A stretch of 42,650 bases of DNA from Bilophila wadsworthia ATCC 49260 (GTDB lineage: Bacteria > Desulfobacterota > Desulfovibrionia > Desulfovibrionales > Desulfovibrionaceae). The position numbers were made by a program, and so were the translations under genes. This document shows, in pieces, positions 30,443 through 38,657 of the stretch. The stretch is from contig NZ_JNJP01000030.1 of assembly GCF_000701705.1 (NCBI RefSeq), positions 1 through 42,650 of the forward strand, given 5' to 3'. The notes below the pieces were generated by a model. It saw only the letters and a list, made by a program, of their open reading frames with translations. It made no database searches and was not told the DNA's origin. Within the stretch, counting starts at the first letter, position 1; every line of letters starts with the position of its first letter.

Positions 30443-30468
30443 GGGGGCCGGAATGCAATCCGACCCCC
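30443..30468 (-). other. Strong hairpin downstream of capsid genes
   Basis: GGGGGCCGGA (30443-30452) pairs with TCCGACCCCC (30459-30468), 10 bp with one G-U pair. No T-run follows on the minus strand, so it is not a plain terminator. It may stabilise the capsid mRNA 3' side or tune expression of the following genes. Confidence 0.45.
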
Positions 30469-30477
30469 GGTCTGGGG

Positions 30478-30927
30478 TTAGGCGGCGGGGAAAACGTCGG
30501 CCTCGTCCGTCAGGCAGCCCTCCACCATCTTGTACAAGACGTGGGCGGTGATGGCCTTGGCGGTCGTCTGCGTGGCCGGGACAGTGACGGTCAGCACGGC
30601 TTCGTCGGCGTAGACATGGTTATGGGCGGTCGTGGGGCCTTCACTCTGAGCGCTGTGGGCACCGGCGGACGACAAATCCAGCGCGGCGAAATAGCGGTCG
30701 GGATCGTCCTTGTCGCCCACAGAAACGCTGGTGCAGGCGTCGAGCGCCTCATTCACCACCCGGACATCGAGTACCATCGCCCCCTTGGGGATCGGAACCA
30801 GCTCCGCCACGTCGGCGGCGGTGAACTTTTCCTTCACCCGCCCCGACCGGCACAGGACGCAGCCGGGCTGCGCCGTGCCGAGGAACATCAAGCCGCTTTT
30901 CACGGCGTCGCTTTTGAAAGTCGCCAT
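30478..30927 (-). CDS. Capsid-associated (possible decoration) protein (149 aa)
   Basis: AGGAGG is 5 nt before ATG 30927, 8 bases after the capsid gene stops. The protein is beta-rich with a central stretch PIPKGAMVLDVRVVNEALDA and a late strand pair (YADEAVLTVTVPATQTTAKA). It carries two early Cys residues (PGCVLCRSG) and a His-rich loop. The size and the position right after the major capsid gene suggest a decoration or head-stabilising protein. No definite family was recognised. Confidence 0.6.
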   Translation of the reverse strand: MATFKSDAVKSGLMFLGTAQPGCVLCRSGRVKEKFTAADVAELVPIPKGAMVLDVRVVNEALDACTSVSVGDKDDPDRYFAALDLSSAGAHSAQSEGPTTAHNHVYADEAVLTVTVPATQTTAKAITAHVLYKMVEGCLTDEADVFPAA

Positions 30928-30935
30928 AGCCCCTC

Positions 30936-32021
30936 CTACACGTTCGGATCAGCGCAGGCGGTATCCACCGCGATCACGCTGAAGTCCTTGTTGTCGTACC
31001 GGGACTTCTTCACGCCGAAGATGGCCCCTGCAGTAATGGCGAGCGCGTTGCCGCGGTCGTCCTTTTCCTCGTTCCACGTATAGCGGCCCTGCCCGGATGC
31101 CCCGCCCCATGCGGCAAGCCCGGCCTGAGCGCCGAGGAACAGCGCGCGGGCCGCGCCAACGTTGCCGGAGGCCCCATAGTCATTGAAGCGGATCACGTTG
31201 CGGTGCTTGTGCAGGATGACGTCGGCATACTCGCCGAGCGCGTTCTTGTAGACGCGGTTGCCGTCCCCACGGACGCCCGCCGCCTTCTGGATGTCCAGCC
31301 AGTCGTTCTGGGAGACGGACGTGCGCAGGCTGAATGCCTGGAACGTATGCATGAGCAGGACGTGCTTGCGTTCGCCTTCCACGGTGATGGGCTGCATCAT
31401 GGGGTCGAGGGTTTCGGCCTTGGCAACCAGCTTTTCCACGATGCCGAGCGACATCTTGTCGTTCGCCGTGAGGTCGGCCTTGCCGGTGGCCGAACCGCCG
31501 TACACCATGTGTTCGGCGTCGGGCGCCTGAAGCGGGTTGTTGGCGCGGCCCTTGAAGGACAGCGGCGAAATGAAGTCGGCATTGATGCCGCGAGCCCCGG
31601 AAAGGTACATCATGAACTGTTCGTCGTAGTACTCGGACCACCACGTCGCCAGCGCGTCGCGCCCTTCCTTACGCAGGTTGTACGGCACGCGCTGCTCGGA
31701 CATCTTGCCCTTGGACTTCGTGCCCTTGCGCTTCTGGTCGATGAACAGCGAATCGCTGAAGAAGGTGAGCGCCTCTTCCGCGCTCGTGCCTTCGATGAGG
31801 TTGTCGCCTTCCACGCCGTCCTCGCGCAGCTTCATGCGCAGGCCCACGGTGATCTTTTCACCGGCCTGCTTCTGAAGCTCCGTCTTCACGACGATGAGCG
31901 CGGACTCGCCCGTGCCCATGAACTTGCTGAAATACTGCCGCTTGCCGGATTCCACGGCGAGGCTGTTGGACCAGACCTGTACCGCAAGCGGATGATTGAG
32001 CGGAAACTCGGTTCCTGCCAT
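30936..32021 (-). CDS. Major capsid protein, N4-gp56 family (361 aa)
   Basis: ATG 32021 follows AGGAGAAC. The sequence has the N4-gp56/DUF4043-type pattern: MAGTEFPLNHPLAVQVWSNS with FSKFMGTGESALI early, KITVGLRMKLREDGVEGDNL for the E-loop region, WWSEYYDEQFMMYLSGARG in the spine-helix region, and a late VLLMHTFQAF ... GEYADVILHKHRNVIRF. The length is usual for the family. It lies between scaffold and decoration genes. It forms the icosahedral shell. Confidence 0.9.
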   Translation of the reverse strand: MAGTEFPLNHPLAVQVWSNSLAVESGKRQYFSKFMGTGESALIVVKTELQKQAGEKITVGLRMKLREDGVEGDNLIEGTSAEEALTFFSDSLFIDQKRKGTKSKGKMSEQRVPYNLRKEGRDALATWWSEYYDEQFMMYLSGARGINADFISPLSFKGRANNPLQAPDAEHMVYGGSATGKADLTANDKMSLGIVEKLVAKAETLDPMMQPITVEGERKHVLLMHTFQAFSLRTSVSQNDWLDIQKAAGVRGDGNRVYKNALGEYADVILHKHRNVIRFNDYGASGNVGAARALFLGAQAGLAAWGGASGQGRYTWNEEKDDRGNALAITAGAIFGVKKSRYDNKDFSVIAVDTACADPNV

Positions 32022-32031
32022 TCATGTTCTC

Positions 32032-33135
32032 CTAAAGTTCCCCGCGCAGCAGGCGTTCCTGCTGTTCGGGGGAAAGTCGGGCGAACTCGTCTTCCGTGGC
32101 CGGGATGTTCCCGACCGGGGCATCCCCGTGCCCGGGGACATCCCCAAGTTCGCGGAAGGCGGCCTGTTCGCCGTTGATTTTCTGCATCACCTTCTTGGTG
32201 ACTTCGGCCTCAATGGATTCCCGGATGCGTTCCGGGCTGGAAGCGGCGGCGAGGGTATGGGCATCCTTGAACAGCCCCACGACCTCCAGCGCCCGCCCGC
32301 CGAGATACGACTGCCGCCCCGTGCGGGGGTCGATGACGATCGTGTTCGGCGAGGTCAGCAGGGTGATCGTGTCGGGGGTCAGCCCCGCCTCGTTTTGCAG
32401 GTAGCCGATGAGCTCTTTGGCCTGCTGCCCGTTGAGCCCGCCCTCGAACATCGCATCCATTTCGCGGACGCAGGTGCCGAGGAAGGCCGCGTCGGCGGAA
32501 CCGGACTCACGGCGTTTCTGCTCGGCAAACTCGCGCTCGACGTGCAGAGTCTTCGCCAATACGATGGCGTCTTCCTCGCCGTAGGTGTCGAGCTTGTCCC
32601 GAAGAAGCTGGCCGTCGCGGGAATCCTCGAAAACCAGCGCGGCATACTGCGGATTCTGTTCCGCGAACCGCCGGGCCGCTTCGGAGGCATCCTTGGGCGC
32701 TTCCGGCATCTCCCGTTGCTCATGGGTGGCCTTCCTTGCCGCGAGTTCCTGCTCAAGCTGCTCCACGCGCTGCTGCGCTTCCTTGCGCTTCGTGCGCTCC
32801 TCGGACAGCGCGGCGTGCGGCACGAACCCCTTGGGCGGCTTTGCCCCGTCTGCGGATGTATCTTCGCCGAGGGAGGTATCCCCGCCCGTCGGTTCGTCTC
32901 CGGGCTTCGTTTCCGGTTTCGGCTCTTTCGGAGCGGGCGTCTCCGTCCGGTCTTGCCCGTGAGCCTCGCCATCCGGCGTTTCGCCGCGAAGTTCCGCTTC
33001 GCTGACCGCCTCGTCGAAAAAGTCCAGTTCGTCATGCCCGGCCTGTTCCGGCGCGGGCTTGGGCGCGGGTTCCGCCGGGGATACGGCCTGCTGAACCGGG
33101 GCTTCCTGCGACGCTTCCATCATTTCTTCTTCCAT
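32032..33135 (-). CDS. Scaffolding protein (367 aa)
   Basis: The start is ATG 33135 (MEEEMMEASQEAPVQQAVSP) with GGAGAGG close upstream. Open frame extends further right but overlaps the neighbouring gene. The N-terminal ~130 residues are acidic and Pro/Glu-rich, disordered. A coiled coil follows at ~135-180 (LSEERTKRKEAQQRVEQLEQ ELAARK). The C-terminal half is helical, ending FARLSPEQQERLLRGEL. The composition and the place directly before the capsid gene are those of an internal scaffold. Confidence 0.8.
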   Translation of the reverse strand: MEEEMMEASQEAPVQQAVSPAEPAPKPAPEQAGHDELDFFDEAVSEAELRGETPDGEAHGQDRTETPAPKEPKPETKPGDEPTGGDTSLGEDTSADGAKPPKGFVPHAALSEERTKRKEAQQRVEQLEQELAARKATHEQREMPEAPKDASEAARRFAEQNPQYAALVFEDSRDGQLLRDKLDTYGEEDAIVLAKTLHVEREFAEQKRRESGSADAAFLGTCVREMDAMFEGGLNGQQAKELIGYLQNEAGLTPDTITLLTSPNTIVIDPRTGRQSYLGGRALEVVGLFKDAHTLAAASSPERIRESIEAEVTKKVMQKINGEQAAFRELGDVPGHGDAPVGNIPATEDEFARLSPEQQERLLRGEL

Positions 33136-33148
33136 GTTCCTCTCCGTT

Positions 33149-33445
33149 TTACGCCTGAGCGGGCGAGTGGTTTGGTGCATCCATGACGGCGGATGCGTCC
33201 GAAAGACTCTGGGCCGGGGAACTGTCCGTGCGGCCCGTGTCGTTTGTGTCGGGAGTGCCCCACCGGATGCGGTCGTAGCCGTTCCGGTAGGCATCCATTG
33301 CGCCGGGGCGGTCCCGCCTGTTCCAGAACCGGGGGTCACGCCCGGAAGGACAGGGGCGGTGCCCACGGCACCATGCCTCCGCCTTGCGGTCGAATGCCGC
33401 TTCCTGCGCCGTGGTCATGGCCCCGAAATCAATAGGTCTGTCCAT
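33149..33445 (-). CDS. Small conserved protein overlapping the portal end (98 aa)
   Basis: ATG 33445 (MDRPIDFGAMTTAQEAAFDR) starts 16 bases inside the portal gene end, without a strong ribosome site, so it probably relies on coupling. The stretch AWCRGHRPCPSGRDPRFWNR has the spaced Cys/His pattern of a small protein often found after the portal gene in related phages and may bind a metal. The C-terminal third is Ser/Pro/Thr-rich and disordered. Confidence 0.6.
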   Translation of the reverse strand: MDRPIDFGAMTTAQEAAFDRKAEAWCRGHRPCPSGRDPRFWNRRDRPGAMDAYRNGYDRIRWGTPDTNDTGRTDSSPAQSLSDASAVMDAPNHSPAQA

Positions 33446-35531
33446 ACGGCATAGGGGGTTGAGGGTTGGAGACAGGCAACGGCGCTGGCGGCATAAGGGA
33501 AGCAACGGCCGCATCCTCGTTGCGGGCCTGCCGGATGGCGTTCCCGGCCTCAATGCCGGTATGGAACTCCTTCCGATCCTGCTCGCGGGCTTTCATCCCG
33601 GCCTCCGAGCGCGTCTTGTCGATTTGGGCACGGAGCAGCTCGTTCTCAAGCCCCGCCTTTTCCAGCCCGGCCTGCATGAGCTGCTGTTGCGCCTGTTGCT
33701 GCATCTGCTCGGCCTGCGCCTTGGCTTCGGCCTCCTGCTGCGCCCGCTGCTGCAGTTCCTCCGGCGACATGTCCATCTCTTCCGGGGTGATGCCCATCAT
33801 GGGCTTCAGCTTCATCATGAGCTGATCCTTGTTCGGCAGGTTGCTCATCTCCATCGCCATGCCCATGAGGTACGGGATGACCTCGGGAGGCGACTGCTTG
33901 CACCACTCGATGAGCAGATTCATGTTCTGCTCGCGCACGCTGTCCGTGGCCGGGGCGTCGGACACGATCACGTCGTACATTCCCTGTGTGATGTCGTTGT
34001 GGATTTCCACGACGTCCCCGGACTCGCCGAGAACCTTCTGGTTCACGGTCACGAACCGCTCGGCATTGGTCATCTTGTCGGTGATGCGCAGCACCTTTTC
34101 GGCGGTCCACGCGCCCTGCACGTTGGCGATGACGAGCTGGCCAAGACGGGACATGGAACGGCGGTAGTTGCCGAACAGGGAAGCCATTATGGTGGAGGAC
34201 TGCTGGCGGCGCAGCTCAATGGCCTTGCCGGAATTGGCGTTGGACGTGTAGCCCATCGCCTCGTCGTTGGCTCCGGAAATCTGCTGGATTTCCTTCTCCG
34301 ACTGCTCCAGCACCTGAATCTGGTACTGTGAGAGCTGCGCGCCCTCGATGATCTCCATCTTGGAACGGCCTCCGGGTTTCAACACCATGAACCCGTCGGG
34401 CTTGTTGGCTTCCTCATAGAGGTCCTGAAGGTCATCGGCGGCGCCCTCCTCCACGATGATGCGCCGTTTCTGGAGCATGGCGAGGTTCATGGAACGGCGC
34501 TTGTTGATTTCCTCGTTTTGCCCGGAAAGCATCCGGGGCACGCCGAAGGGATTCAAATAGCGGTCGAGGTAGCCGATGAAGGGAATGAACGGGTACTGTC
34601 CGTGCGGGAACGGCGACGGCTCGTCGGACAGCTCATAGGAACCGATGAAGGTCTTCACCCGGAGCTTGCGGACGGAGGTGGTGATCAGCTGCTGGGCGTT
34701 CCGTACCAGCATGTAGACCTGCGCGTCGGGCAGTTTGGTGTTCACCTCCACGCACTGCCCGTCGGGGAACAGCGCGAACACGGCCTTTTCAAGTACAGGA
34801 TACCAGAGCTGCACGGGCCTGATGCGCCGCCGTTCAGGGTCCGACCAGCGGGTCGAGCCGAGGACGCGCTTGTCCTGCTCCACGATGTCGGCCTCGTCGT
34901 CCATGTAGGAGTAGTCCGAATCGTGCGCGCTCAGGCCGGAGAACGCTTCCCCAATCTCCTTTTCCCGCTCGGGATACAGGCATTGCAGGTCGAAGAGGTC
35001 CATCCAGCGCTGGAAGAAGGCGTAACGGCATTTGTCCGATTCCAGCCACGGCGAGGCGAAGGGGTCCCAGAACACCTCTTTCCAGTCGCGGAAGTCGAGC
35101 TTGATCCGCTCCTGCCGGGGATCGTTGTTGAACCCGCAGTACAGCCAGCCGATGCCGGGGATCACCGCATCCTTGAAAGCCTGACCGATGCGGTACTGCC
35201 CGTCGTTCTGGTCAAGCACGAAGGCCAGCGCCTCGGTCATGATCTCCGCGATCTGCCCGTCCTTGGCGGTACGGGCTTTGGCGATGATGTTCGCCCGGTT
35301 CAGCTCCTGCGACCCGAGGATGAGGTTGATGGCCGGGAAGATGCGGTTGATGGTCAGCGGATCGATGCCCGCGTCGACGGCGCGCTGGCGGTCTTCCGGC
35401 GTCCATTGGTCGCCGTCGTACATCTCATGGTCGCGCCACGACTTGGCCCGCCAGTCACGGGAGGCGGCGCGCGCCTCCTCAACGTAGCCGAGGGCTGTCT
35501 GAATAGGCATCCGGTTATCGTGCTTCGCCAT
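33429..35531 (-). CDS. Portal protein, P22-like (700 aa)
   Basis: The start is ATG 35531 (MAKHDNRMPIQTALGYVEEA), overlapping the terminase stop as TAATG, with AAGGAGG upstream. P22-type portal features: ESDKCRYAFFQRW and wing-region strands (FDLQCLYP), the FIPFIGYLDRYLNPFGVPRM stem/clip region, and ISGANDEAMGYTSNANSGKA in the crown side. The C-terminus is a long Gln/Ala/Glu barrel helix (about residues 590-670, EELQQRAQQEAEAKAQAEQM). The length is near the P22 portal (725 aa). It forms the dodecameric DNA gate and docks the terminase. Confidence 0.9.
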   Translation of the reverse strand: MAKHDNRMPIQTALGYVEEARAASRDWRAKSWRDHEMYDGDQWTPEDRQRAVDAGIDPLTINRIFPAINLILGSQELNRANIIAKARTAKDGQIAEIMTEALAFVLDQNDGQYRIGQAFKDAVIPGIGWLYCGFNNDPRQERIKLDFRDWKEVFWDPFASPWLESDKCRYAFFQRWMDLFDLQCLYPEREKEIGEAFSGLSAHDSDYSYMDDEADIVEQDKRVLGSTRWSDPERRRIRPVQLWYPVLEKAVFALFPDGQCVEVNTKLPDAQVYMLVRNAQQLITTSVRKLRVKTFIGSYELSDEPSPFPHGQYPFIPFIGYLDRYLNPFGVPRMLSGQNEEINKRRSMNLAMLQKRRIIVEEGAADDLQDLYEEANKPDGFMVLKPGGRSKMEIIEGAQLSQYQIQVLEQSEKEIQQISGANDEAMGYTSNANSGKAIELRRQQSSTIMASLFGNYRRSMSRLGQLVIANVQGAWTAEKVLRITDKMTNAERFVTVNQKVLGESGDVVEIHNDITQGMYDVIVSDAPATDSVREQNMNLLIEWCKQSPPEVIPYLMGMAMEMSNLPNKDQLMMKLKPMMGITPEEMDMSPEELQQRAQQEAEAKAQAEQMQQQAQQQLMQAGLEKAGLENELLRAQIDKTRSEAGMKAREQDRKEFHTGIEAGNAIRQARNEDAAVASLMPPAPLPVSNPQPPMPYGQTY

Positions 35532-36835
35532 TATCGCCTCCTTGGGCGGAAGCCCTTGGAACCGGACTTCTGATGCTGACCGCAACTCAAGGCCAAATAC
35601 CGGAAGGCGTCGGCAGCGTGGCTCGTCCAGTCGTGCAGCGGGCGGTCATGGAATACCTTCCGTTTCTCGTCGTATTCTTTGCGGTAATTGCGCAGGGCTT
35701 CCGCACCGGCCCCGCATTTGATCTGGTCGAACCAGCAACGCGGCAGGATGGTGCGCACGGCATTGATGCCGTCGGCCACGCTCTGCTGGGGGACGACGAG
35801 CACGGGGCCGATGTCCAGCCCGGCAAGCACTTCCTCCCGGCTCTTGCCCGTGCCGAGCTCACGCGCCCGGGCGTCGTGCGGCAGGTAGTGCGTCGGCCTG
35901 CCGTAGCCGCGTCCGCGCACCCAGTCCGCGTAATGCGCGAGGGGCTGGCCATTGGCCTCGTAGTAGTCGATGAGGTGGATTTCCCGGCCCACGCATTGCG
36001 CCACCCAGATCGCGGTGGAATCGTCCATACCAAGGTCCCATGCCGTGAACACGGGCGCGGCGGGGTCATAGGGCACGCCGGTGATGCGTCCCTCGTCAGC
36101 CGCCCGGGCAAGGAGCTTGCCGTAGTAGGCCCCGACCACGGGCGCGTCGAGGTCGCACATGTATTCCTGCCGGAACAGCGCCTCGCCGTCCTCCTCGCCG
36201 TAGGTGCGGTGCATCTCCTTGCGGATTTCCTCCACCTGCTCCGGCGTGAACACGGACGTTTCCGTCACCGGGAGGCGCTGCGCGAACCAGCTTTCCTCCC
36301 CGGCTGCGTACTCGTAGAGCGTGGCCGCGTGGTTCCGCCCGCGCGAGGTGAAGTTGAAGATGGCCCATCCGCCGTTTTCTTCAAGTATCGGTTTAAGGTA
36401 CGCCCACGACAACGGGTTGGTCAGGGAGTATTCGGAAAAGACAATGCCGTAGGGCGGCGAACCGACCAGCGTGTCGAAGTTGTCCGCCCCGAGGAAGTGG
36501 ACGGAGGAACCGTTGGCGAGGGTGAGGGTCATTTCGTTGTCGCGGGTACGGGCGACGATGGCGTCGGGGAAGGCTTCGATCACCCGGCGTTTGCCCGTAT
36601 GCGGGTTGACGGCCTCCCAAATGGCCCGGCGCACCTGCACGGCCTTGGGCAGCAGGTACCAGTACGTCGCGGTCTTCTCCATTGCGGCGCTGGCGAGGTA
36701 GCGCAGGCTGTTGTCGTCCTTCCCCGCGCGTCGGTGCCAGAGCAGGACGGAACGGCGCCCTCCGTGCTCCATGTACCGCCACATGGGAATCTGATAGTCC
36801 CGGGGCCGCCAGTTGTGAGGAAGCGTGATCTCCAT
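35531..36835 (-). CDS. terL: Terminase large subunit (434 aa)
   Basis: The ATPase half has a Walker A-like loop (WHRRAGKDD, ~33-41) and Walker B-like strand (GIVFSEYSL, ~130-138). The nuclease half has DLGMDD (~268-273) and a late acidic/His site (HDWTSHAADAFRYL, ~405-418). It packages DNA into the procapsid and cuts the concatemer. It starts 3 bases after the small subunit stops and overlaps the portal start by one base. It is slightly short for a large terminase but complete at both ends. Confidence 0.92.
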   Translation of the reverse strand: MEITLPHNWRPRDYQIPMWRYMEHGGRRSVLLWHRRAGKDDNSLRYLASAAMEKTATYWYLLPKAVQVRRAIWEAVNPHTGKRRVIEAFPDAIVARTRDNEMTLTLANGSSVHFLGADNFDTLVGSPPYGIVFSEYSLTNPLSWAYLKPILEENGGWAIFNFTSRGRNHAATLYEYAAGEESWFAQRLPVTETSVFTPEQVEEIRKEMHRTYGEEDGEALFRQEYMCDLDAPVVGAYYGKLLARAADEGRITGVPYDPAAPVFTAWDLGMDDSTAIWVAQCVGREIHLIDYYEANGQPLAHYADWVRGRGYGRPTHYLPHDARARELGTGKSREEVLAGLDIGPVLVVPQQSVADGINAVRTILPRCWFDQIKCGAGAEALRNYRKEYDEKRKVFHDRPLHDWTSHAADAFRYLALSCGQHQKSGSKGFRPRRR

Positions 36836-36838
36836 CCC

Positions 36839-37315
36839 CTACTCCCCGCTCACCCGGAGGATGCGCACGGTCAGCACGCCGCCGTCAGGCTGGGCGTCCA
36901 CGTCGCGGATGCCCCACGCCTTGCGTTCGGCCTCCTGACGGATCTTGAGCGTCTCGGCGGTGATTTTGGCGAGCTTGGCCTTGTCGAAATCGTTCTTCTC
37001 AATGGCCGTTGTGACCAGCGCCCGTTGTGTCTCCCACTCCTCGCGGTGCCGGATAATGACCGCAACTTTTTCGTCAGCGGCGGAAGCGATGGCAGCGGCC
37101 TTTTTTTCAGGGTCAACGGTGTTGACGATGCCGTTGACTTTTGCGTCAACTGCCCGATCAACGGCACCCGTAACATCTTGAGCCCATGCCTCTTTCTTCG
37201 CCCGGCGGCTGATGGCGGCCTTGTCGACGCCGTACTTGTCGGAGAGCTTGCCCATGCTGGAACCGGCTTCATACTCCGCCCTGATCGTTTCCCAGTCGTA
37301 CCGCTGCTTCCTCAT
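36839..37315 (-). CDS. Terminase small subunit-like protein (158 aa)
   Basis: The start is ATG 37315 (MRKQRYDWETIRAEYEAGSS) after GGGGTGA. A longer open frame to the right overlaps other genes. The N-terminal ~45 residues are a homeodomain-like HTH (MGKLSDKYGVDKAAISRRAK KEAW), as in small terminases. Two helices follow, with a run of charged residues (EEWETQRALVTTAIEKNDFD KAKLAKITAETLKIRQEAE), then a beta tail (GGVLTVRILRVSGE). It is directly upstream of terL, and it would recognise phage DNA for packaging. Confidence 0.85.
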   Translation of the reverse strand: MRKQRYDWETIRAEYEAGSSMGKLSDKYGVDKAAISRRAKKEAWAQDVTGAVDRAVDAKVNGIVNTVDPEKKAAAIASAADEKVAVIIRHREEWETQRALVTTAIEKNDFDKAKLAKITAETLKIRQEAERKAWGIRDVDAQPDGGVLTVRILRVSGE

Positions 37316-37317
37316 AT

Positions 37318-37593
37318 TCACCCCGCAATCCAACGCGAAAGGACGTTTCCGGCCGCACCTGCCGCAGCCGCCACGGCCACCAGCGCGGCCATGCCCCCGG
37401 CCCGGCGGTTCTCGGCGGCTTCGAGCGCGGCAACGCGGGTTTCGAGCATGGACATGCGCTTGCCGTGATCTCGCAGGTTTGAGATGACGACATCGTCGAT
37501 GCGCTCGCGCAGCCCGGCCAGTTCCGCCTTGACTGCGGAGAGTTCGGCCTTCACTTCGCCGAGATCGCGGAGCATCTGCATATCGTCGCTCAC
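37318..37593 (-). CDS. Membrane-anchored coiled-coil protein of the lysis region (91 aa)
   Basis: GTG 37593 overlaps the stop of the o-spanin-like gene as GTGA, the favoured start. An ATG at 37581 is an alternative. Residues ~10-65 are heptads (LGEVKAELSAVKAELAGLRE RI; SMLETRVAALEAAENRR). Residues ~67-88 are an Ala/Gly transmembrane helix (GGMAALVAVAAAAGAAGNVL). Its position after the spanin pair suggests a lysis accessory or pinholin-like regulator, but the exact role is not visible. It ends 2 bases before the terS start. Confidence 0.65.
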   Translation of the reverse strand: MSDDMQMLRDLGEVKAELSAVKAELAGLRERIDDVVISNLRDHGKRMSMLETRVAALEAAENRRAGGMAALVAVAAAAGAAGNVLSRWIAG

Positions 37594-37811
37594 CGTGCCG
37601 TTTCCACGCCGTCGATCCACGCGGCAAGGGCCTGAGCGTCGCGCCAGTCCATCCATGCCCCTTCAATCCCGTCCAGCGTCACCGGACGCAGGCTCGTCAG
37701 TATGGGCGACAGCGGGATTGTCCGGCTGTCCGCCGAGCTTGCCGCAGAGCACCCGCACAGGAGCGGCAGACAGAGCATCACGAGCAGCGGAAGCGCGGCG
37801 GCGTTCAGCAT
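37590..37811 (-). CDS. Putative o-spanin (Rz1-like lipoprotein, 73 aa)
   Basis: Starting at ATG 37811 the protein has a hydrophobic signal (LNAAALPLLVMLCLPLL) ending in the lipobox LLCGC, then a short periplasmic part (TIPLSPILTSLRPVTLDGIE). It overlaps the i-spanin candidate in another frame, the classic embedded Rz1 layout. There is no clear ribosome site at 37811. The frame is open to ATG 37877, whose site is too close. A lipid-anchored outer-membrane partner in lysis is inferred. Confidence 0.55.
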   Translation of the reverse strand: MLNAAALPLLVMLCLPLLCGCSAASSADSRTIPLSPILTSLRPVTLDGIEGAWMDWRDAQALAAWIDGVETAR

Positions 37812-37872
37812 ACGCGCGGAATGAAGCCCAGAGGGATGCCACCGCTTCCAGAAGGCGAAGGAACGTCTGCAT
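37663..37872 (-). CDS. Putative i-spanin (Rz-like, 69 aa)
   Basis: ATG 37872 (MQTFLRLLEAVASLWASFRA) has GAGGGGGG about 7 nt upstream and lies 13 bases after the holin stop. The N-terminal ~20 residues are a hydrophobic or amphipathic helix, then charged (YAERRRASAARDALSA). It is short for an Rz, and the hydrophobic helix is weak. The call depends mostly on the overlapping lipoprotein gene and the place between holin and terminase. Confidence 0.45.
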   Translation of the reverse strand: MQTFLRLLEAVASLWASFRAYAERRRASAARDALSAAPVRVLCGKLGGQPDNPAVAHTDEPASGDAGRD

Positions 37873-37885
37873 GGCATGTCCCCCC

Positions 37886-38116
37886 TCATTGGAGCTTCCT
37901 CTGCTTCTGCGCGTCATCGGCGTTTCTGGCCTTGCCGATGTTCGCCCCGATCCAGTTGATGACCTTGTAGAGGGACCGATAGATAACGCCGGATGTCTCC
38001 GAAGGGGCGGGCATGAGCGTGGCGGCCCACGCGCACACGGCGCTGGCGGCGGACAGGAACAAAGCCCAAGATCCGGTCTGGGAATTCAGGAAATCGGAAA
38101 TCATGGAAAAATCCAT
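37886..38116 (-). CDS. Putative holin (76 aa)
   Basis: ATG 38116 overlaps the endolysin stop as TGATG, with GGGAGGG upstream. Residues ~14-33 are a hydrophobic segment (GSWALFLSAASAVCAWAATL). A second, weaker segment (~43-55) precedes a charged C-terminus (NADDAQKQRKLQ). The small size, membrane helix and basic tail next to an endolysin fit a holin that times lysis. Confidence 0.65.
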   Translation of the reverse strand: MDFSMISDFLNSQTGSWALFLSAASAVCAWAATLMPAPSETSGVIYRSLYKVINWIGANIGKARNADDAQKQRKLQ

Positions 38117-38496
38117 CAATACACCCTCCCGGCAGCGTAAAAGATGACGTCCTGCGGCTTGGCCGGATCGTTGTCCACATGAACCCACGTCGGCCCGGCC
38201 TCGATGCGGCGGAACCCGGCCTCAAGCAACGCGGAAATGATGCGGAAACGGTAGTGGGAGGACGTGCACTTGATGTCCACGGCATAGCCGTGGGTGTGCG
38301 CGGAATCAGCCACCCCGCCCACCGCCTTGTTGTGCTTGGCGCAACGGAAAGCGGAAGAGAGGGAAAACGGAATGCCCGCCAGCGCACGCGCCTCGTCGAG
38401 CATACGCAGGAGTCCTGCGTCCATGTCGTCATACCCGCGCCCGCACCCGCATTTGCAGGCGAATTCCTCAGGCTTGAAAAAACGAAGAGTGGACAT
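38116..38496 (-). CDS. Endolysin: peptidase M15 (D-Ala-D-Ala carboxypeptidase-like, 126 aa)
   Basis: The protein (MSTLRFFKPEEFACKCGCGR start) is a compact M15A peptidase, the same family as many phage endolysins. Zinc ligands are visible in SAHTHGYAVDI (H..H....D pattern, ~67-77) and in WVHVD (~105-109). The CKCGCG motif near residue 15 is usual in this family. It cuts peptide cross-links in the cell wall. It is the first gene of the lysis cassette and of the late operon. Its ribosome site lies inside a terminator hairpin. Confidence 0.85.
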   Translation of the reverse strand: MSTLRFFKPEEFACKCGCGRGYDDMDAGLLRMLDEARALAGIPFSLSSAFRCAKHNKAVGGVADSAHTHGYAVDIKCTSSHYRFRIISALLEAGFRRIEAGPTWVHVDNDPAKPQDVIFYAAGRVY

Positions 38497-38497
38497 G

Positions 38498-38529
38498 AAA
38501 AAACGCTCCTGATTTTTGCTCAGAAGCGT
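38498..38529 (-). terminator. Attenuator-type terminator holding the endolysin ribosome site
   Basis: On the minus strand ACGCTTCTGA (38529-38520) pairs with TCAGGAGCGT (38512-38503), 10 bp, loop GCAAAAA, followed by TTTTT and then C-ATG of the endolysin. The 3' arm contains AGGAG, the Shine-Dalgarno. The hairpin would end transcription before the late operon and also hide the ribosome site. This is like the pre-late-gene terminators that need antitermination in lambdoid phages. Confidence 0.7.
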
Positions 38530-38551
38530 AACATGAGGTTTTGGGCACGTC

Positions 38552-38595
38552 AGACTGATAAGGGACTGGTGGAGGACTGGTGATGGACCGGAGGG
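38552..38595. repeat. Four 11-bp direct repeats upstream of the late operon
   Basis: Four head-to-tail copies at exact 11-bp spacing: AGACTGATAAG, GGACTGGTGGA, GGACTGGTGAT, GGACCGGAGGG (consensus GGACTGGTG). Copies would face the same side of the helix. They lie between the late operon and the plus-strand gene at 38658, so they look like a protein-binding array for one or both promoters. Confidence 0.6.
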
Positions 38596-38657
38596 GGGAT
38601 TGACAGCATTTCAAAAAACGAACAGATAACAAATATACTTTTTCGATAGGAGGCATT

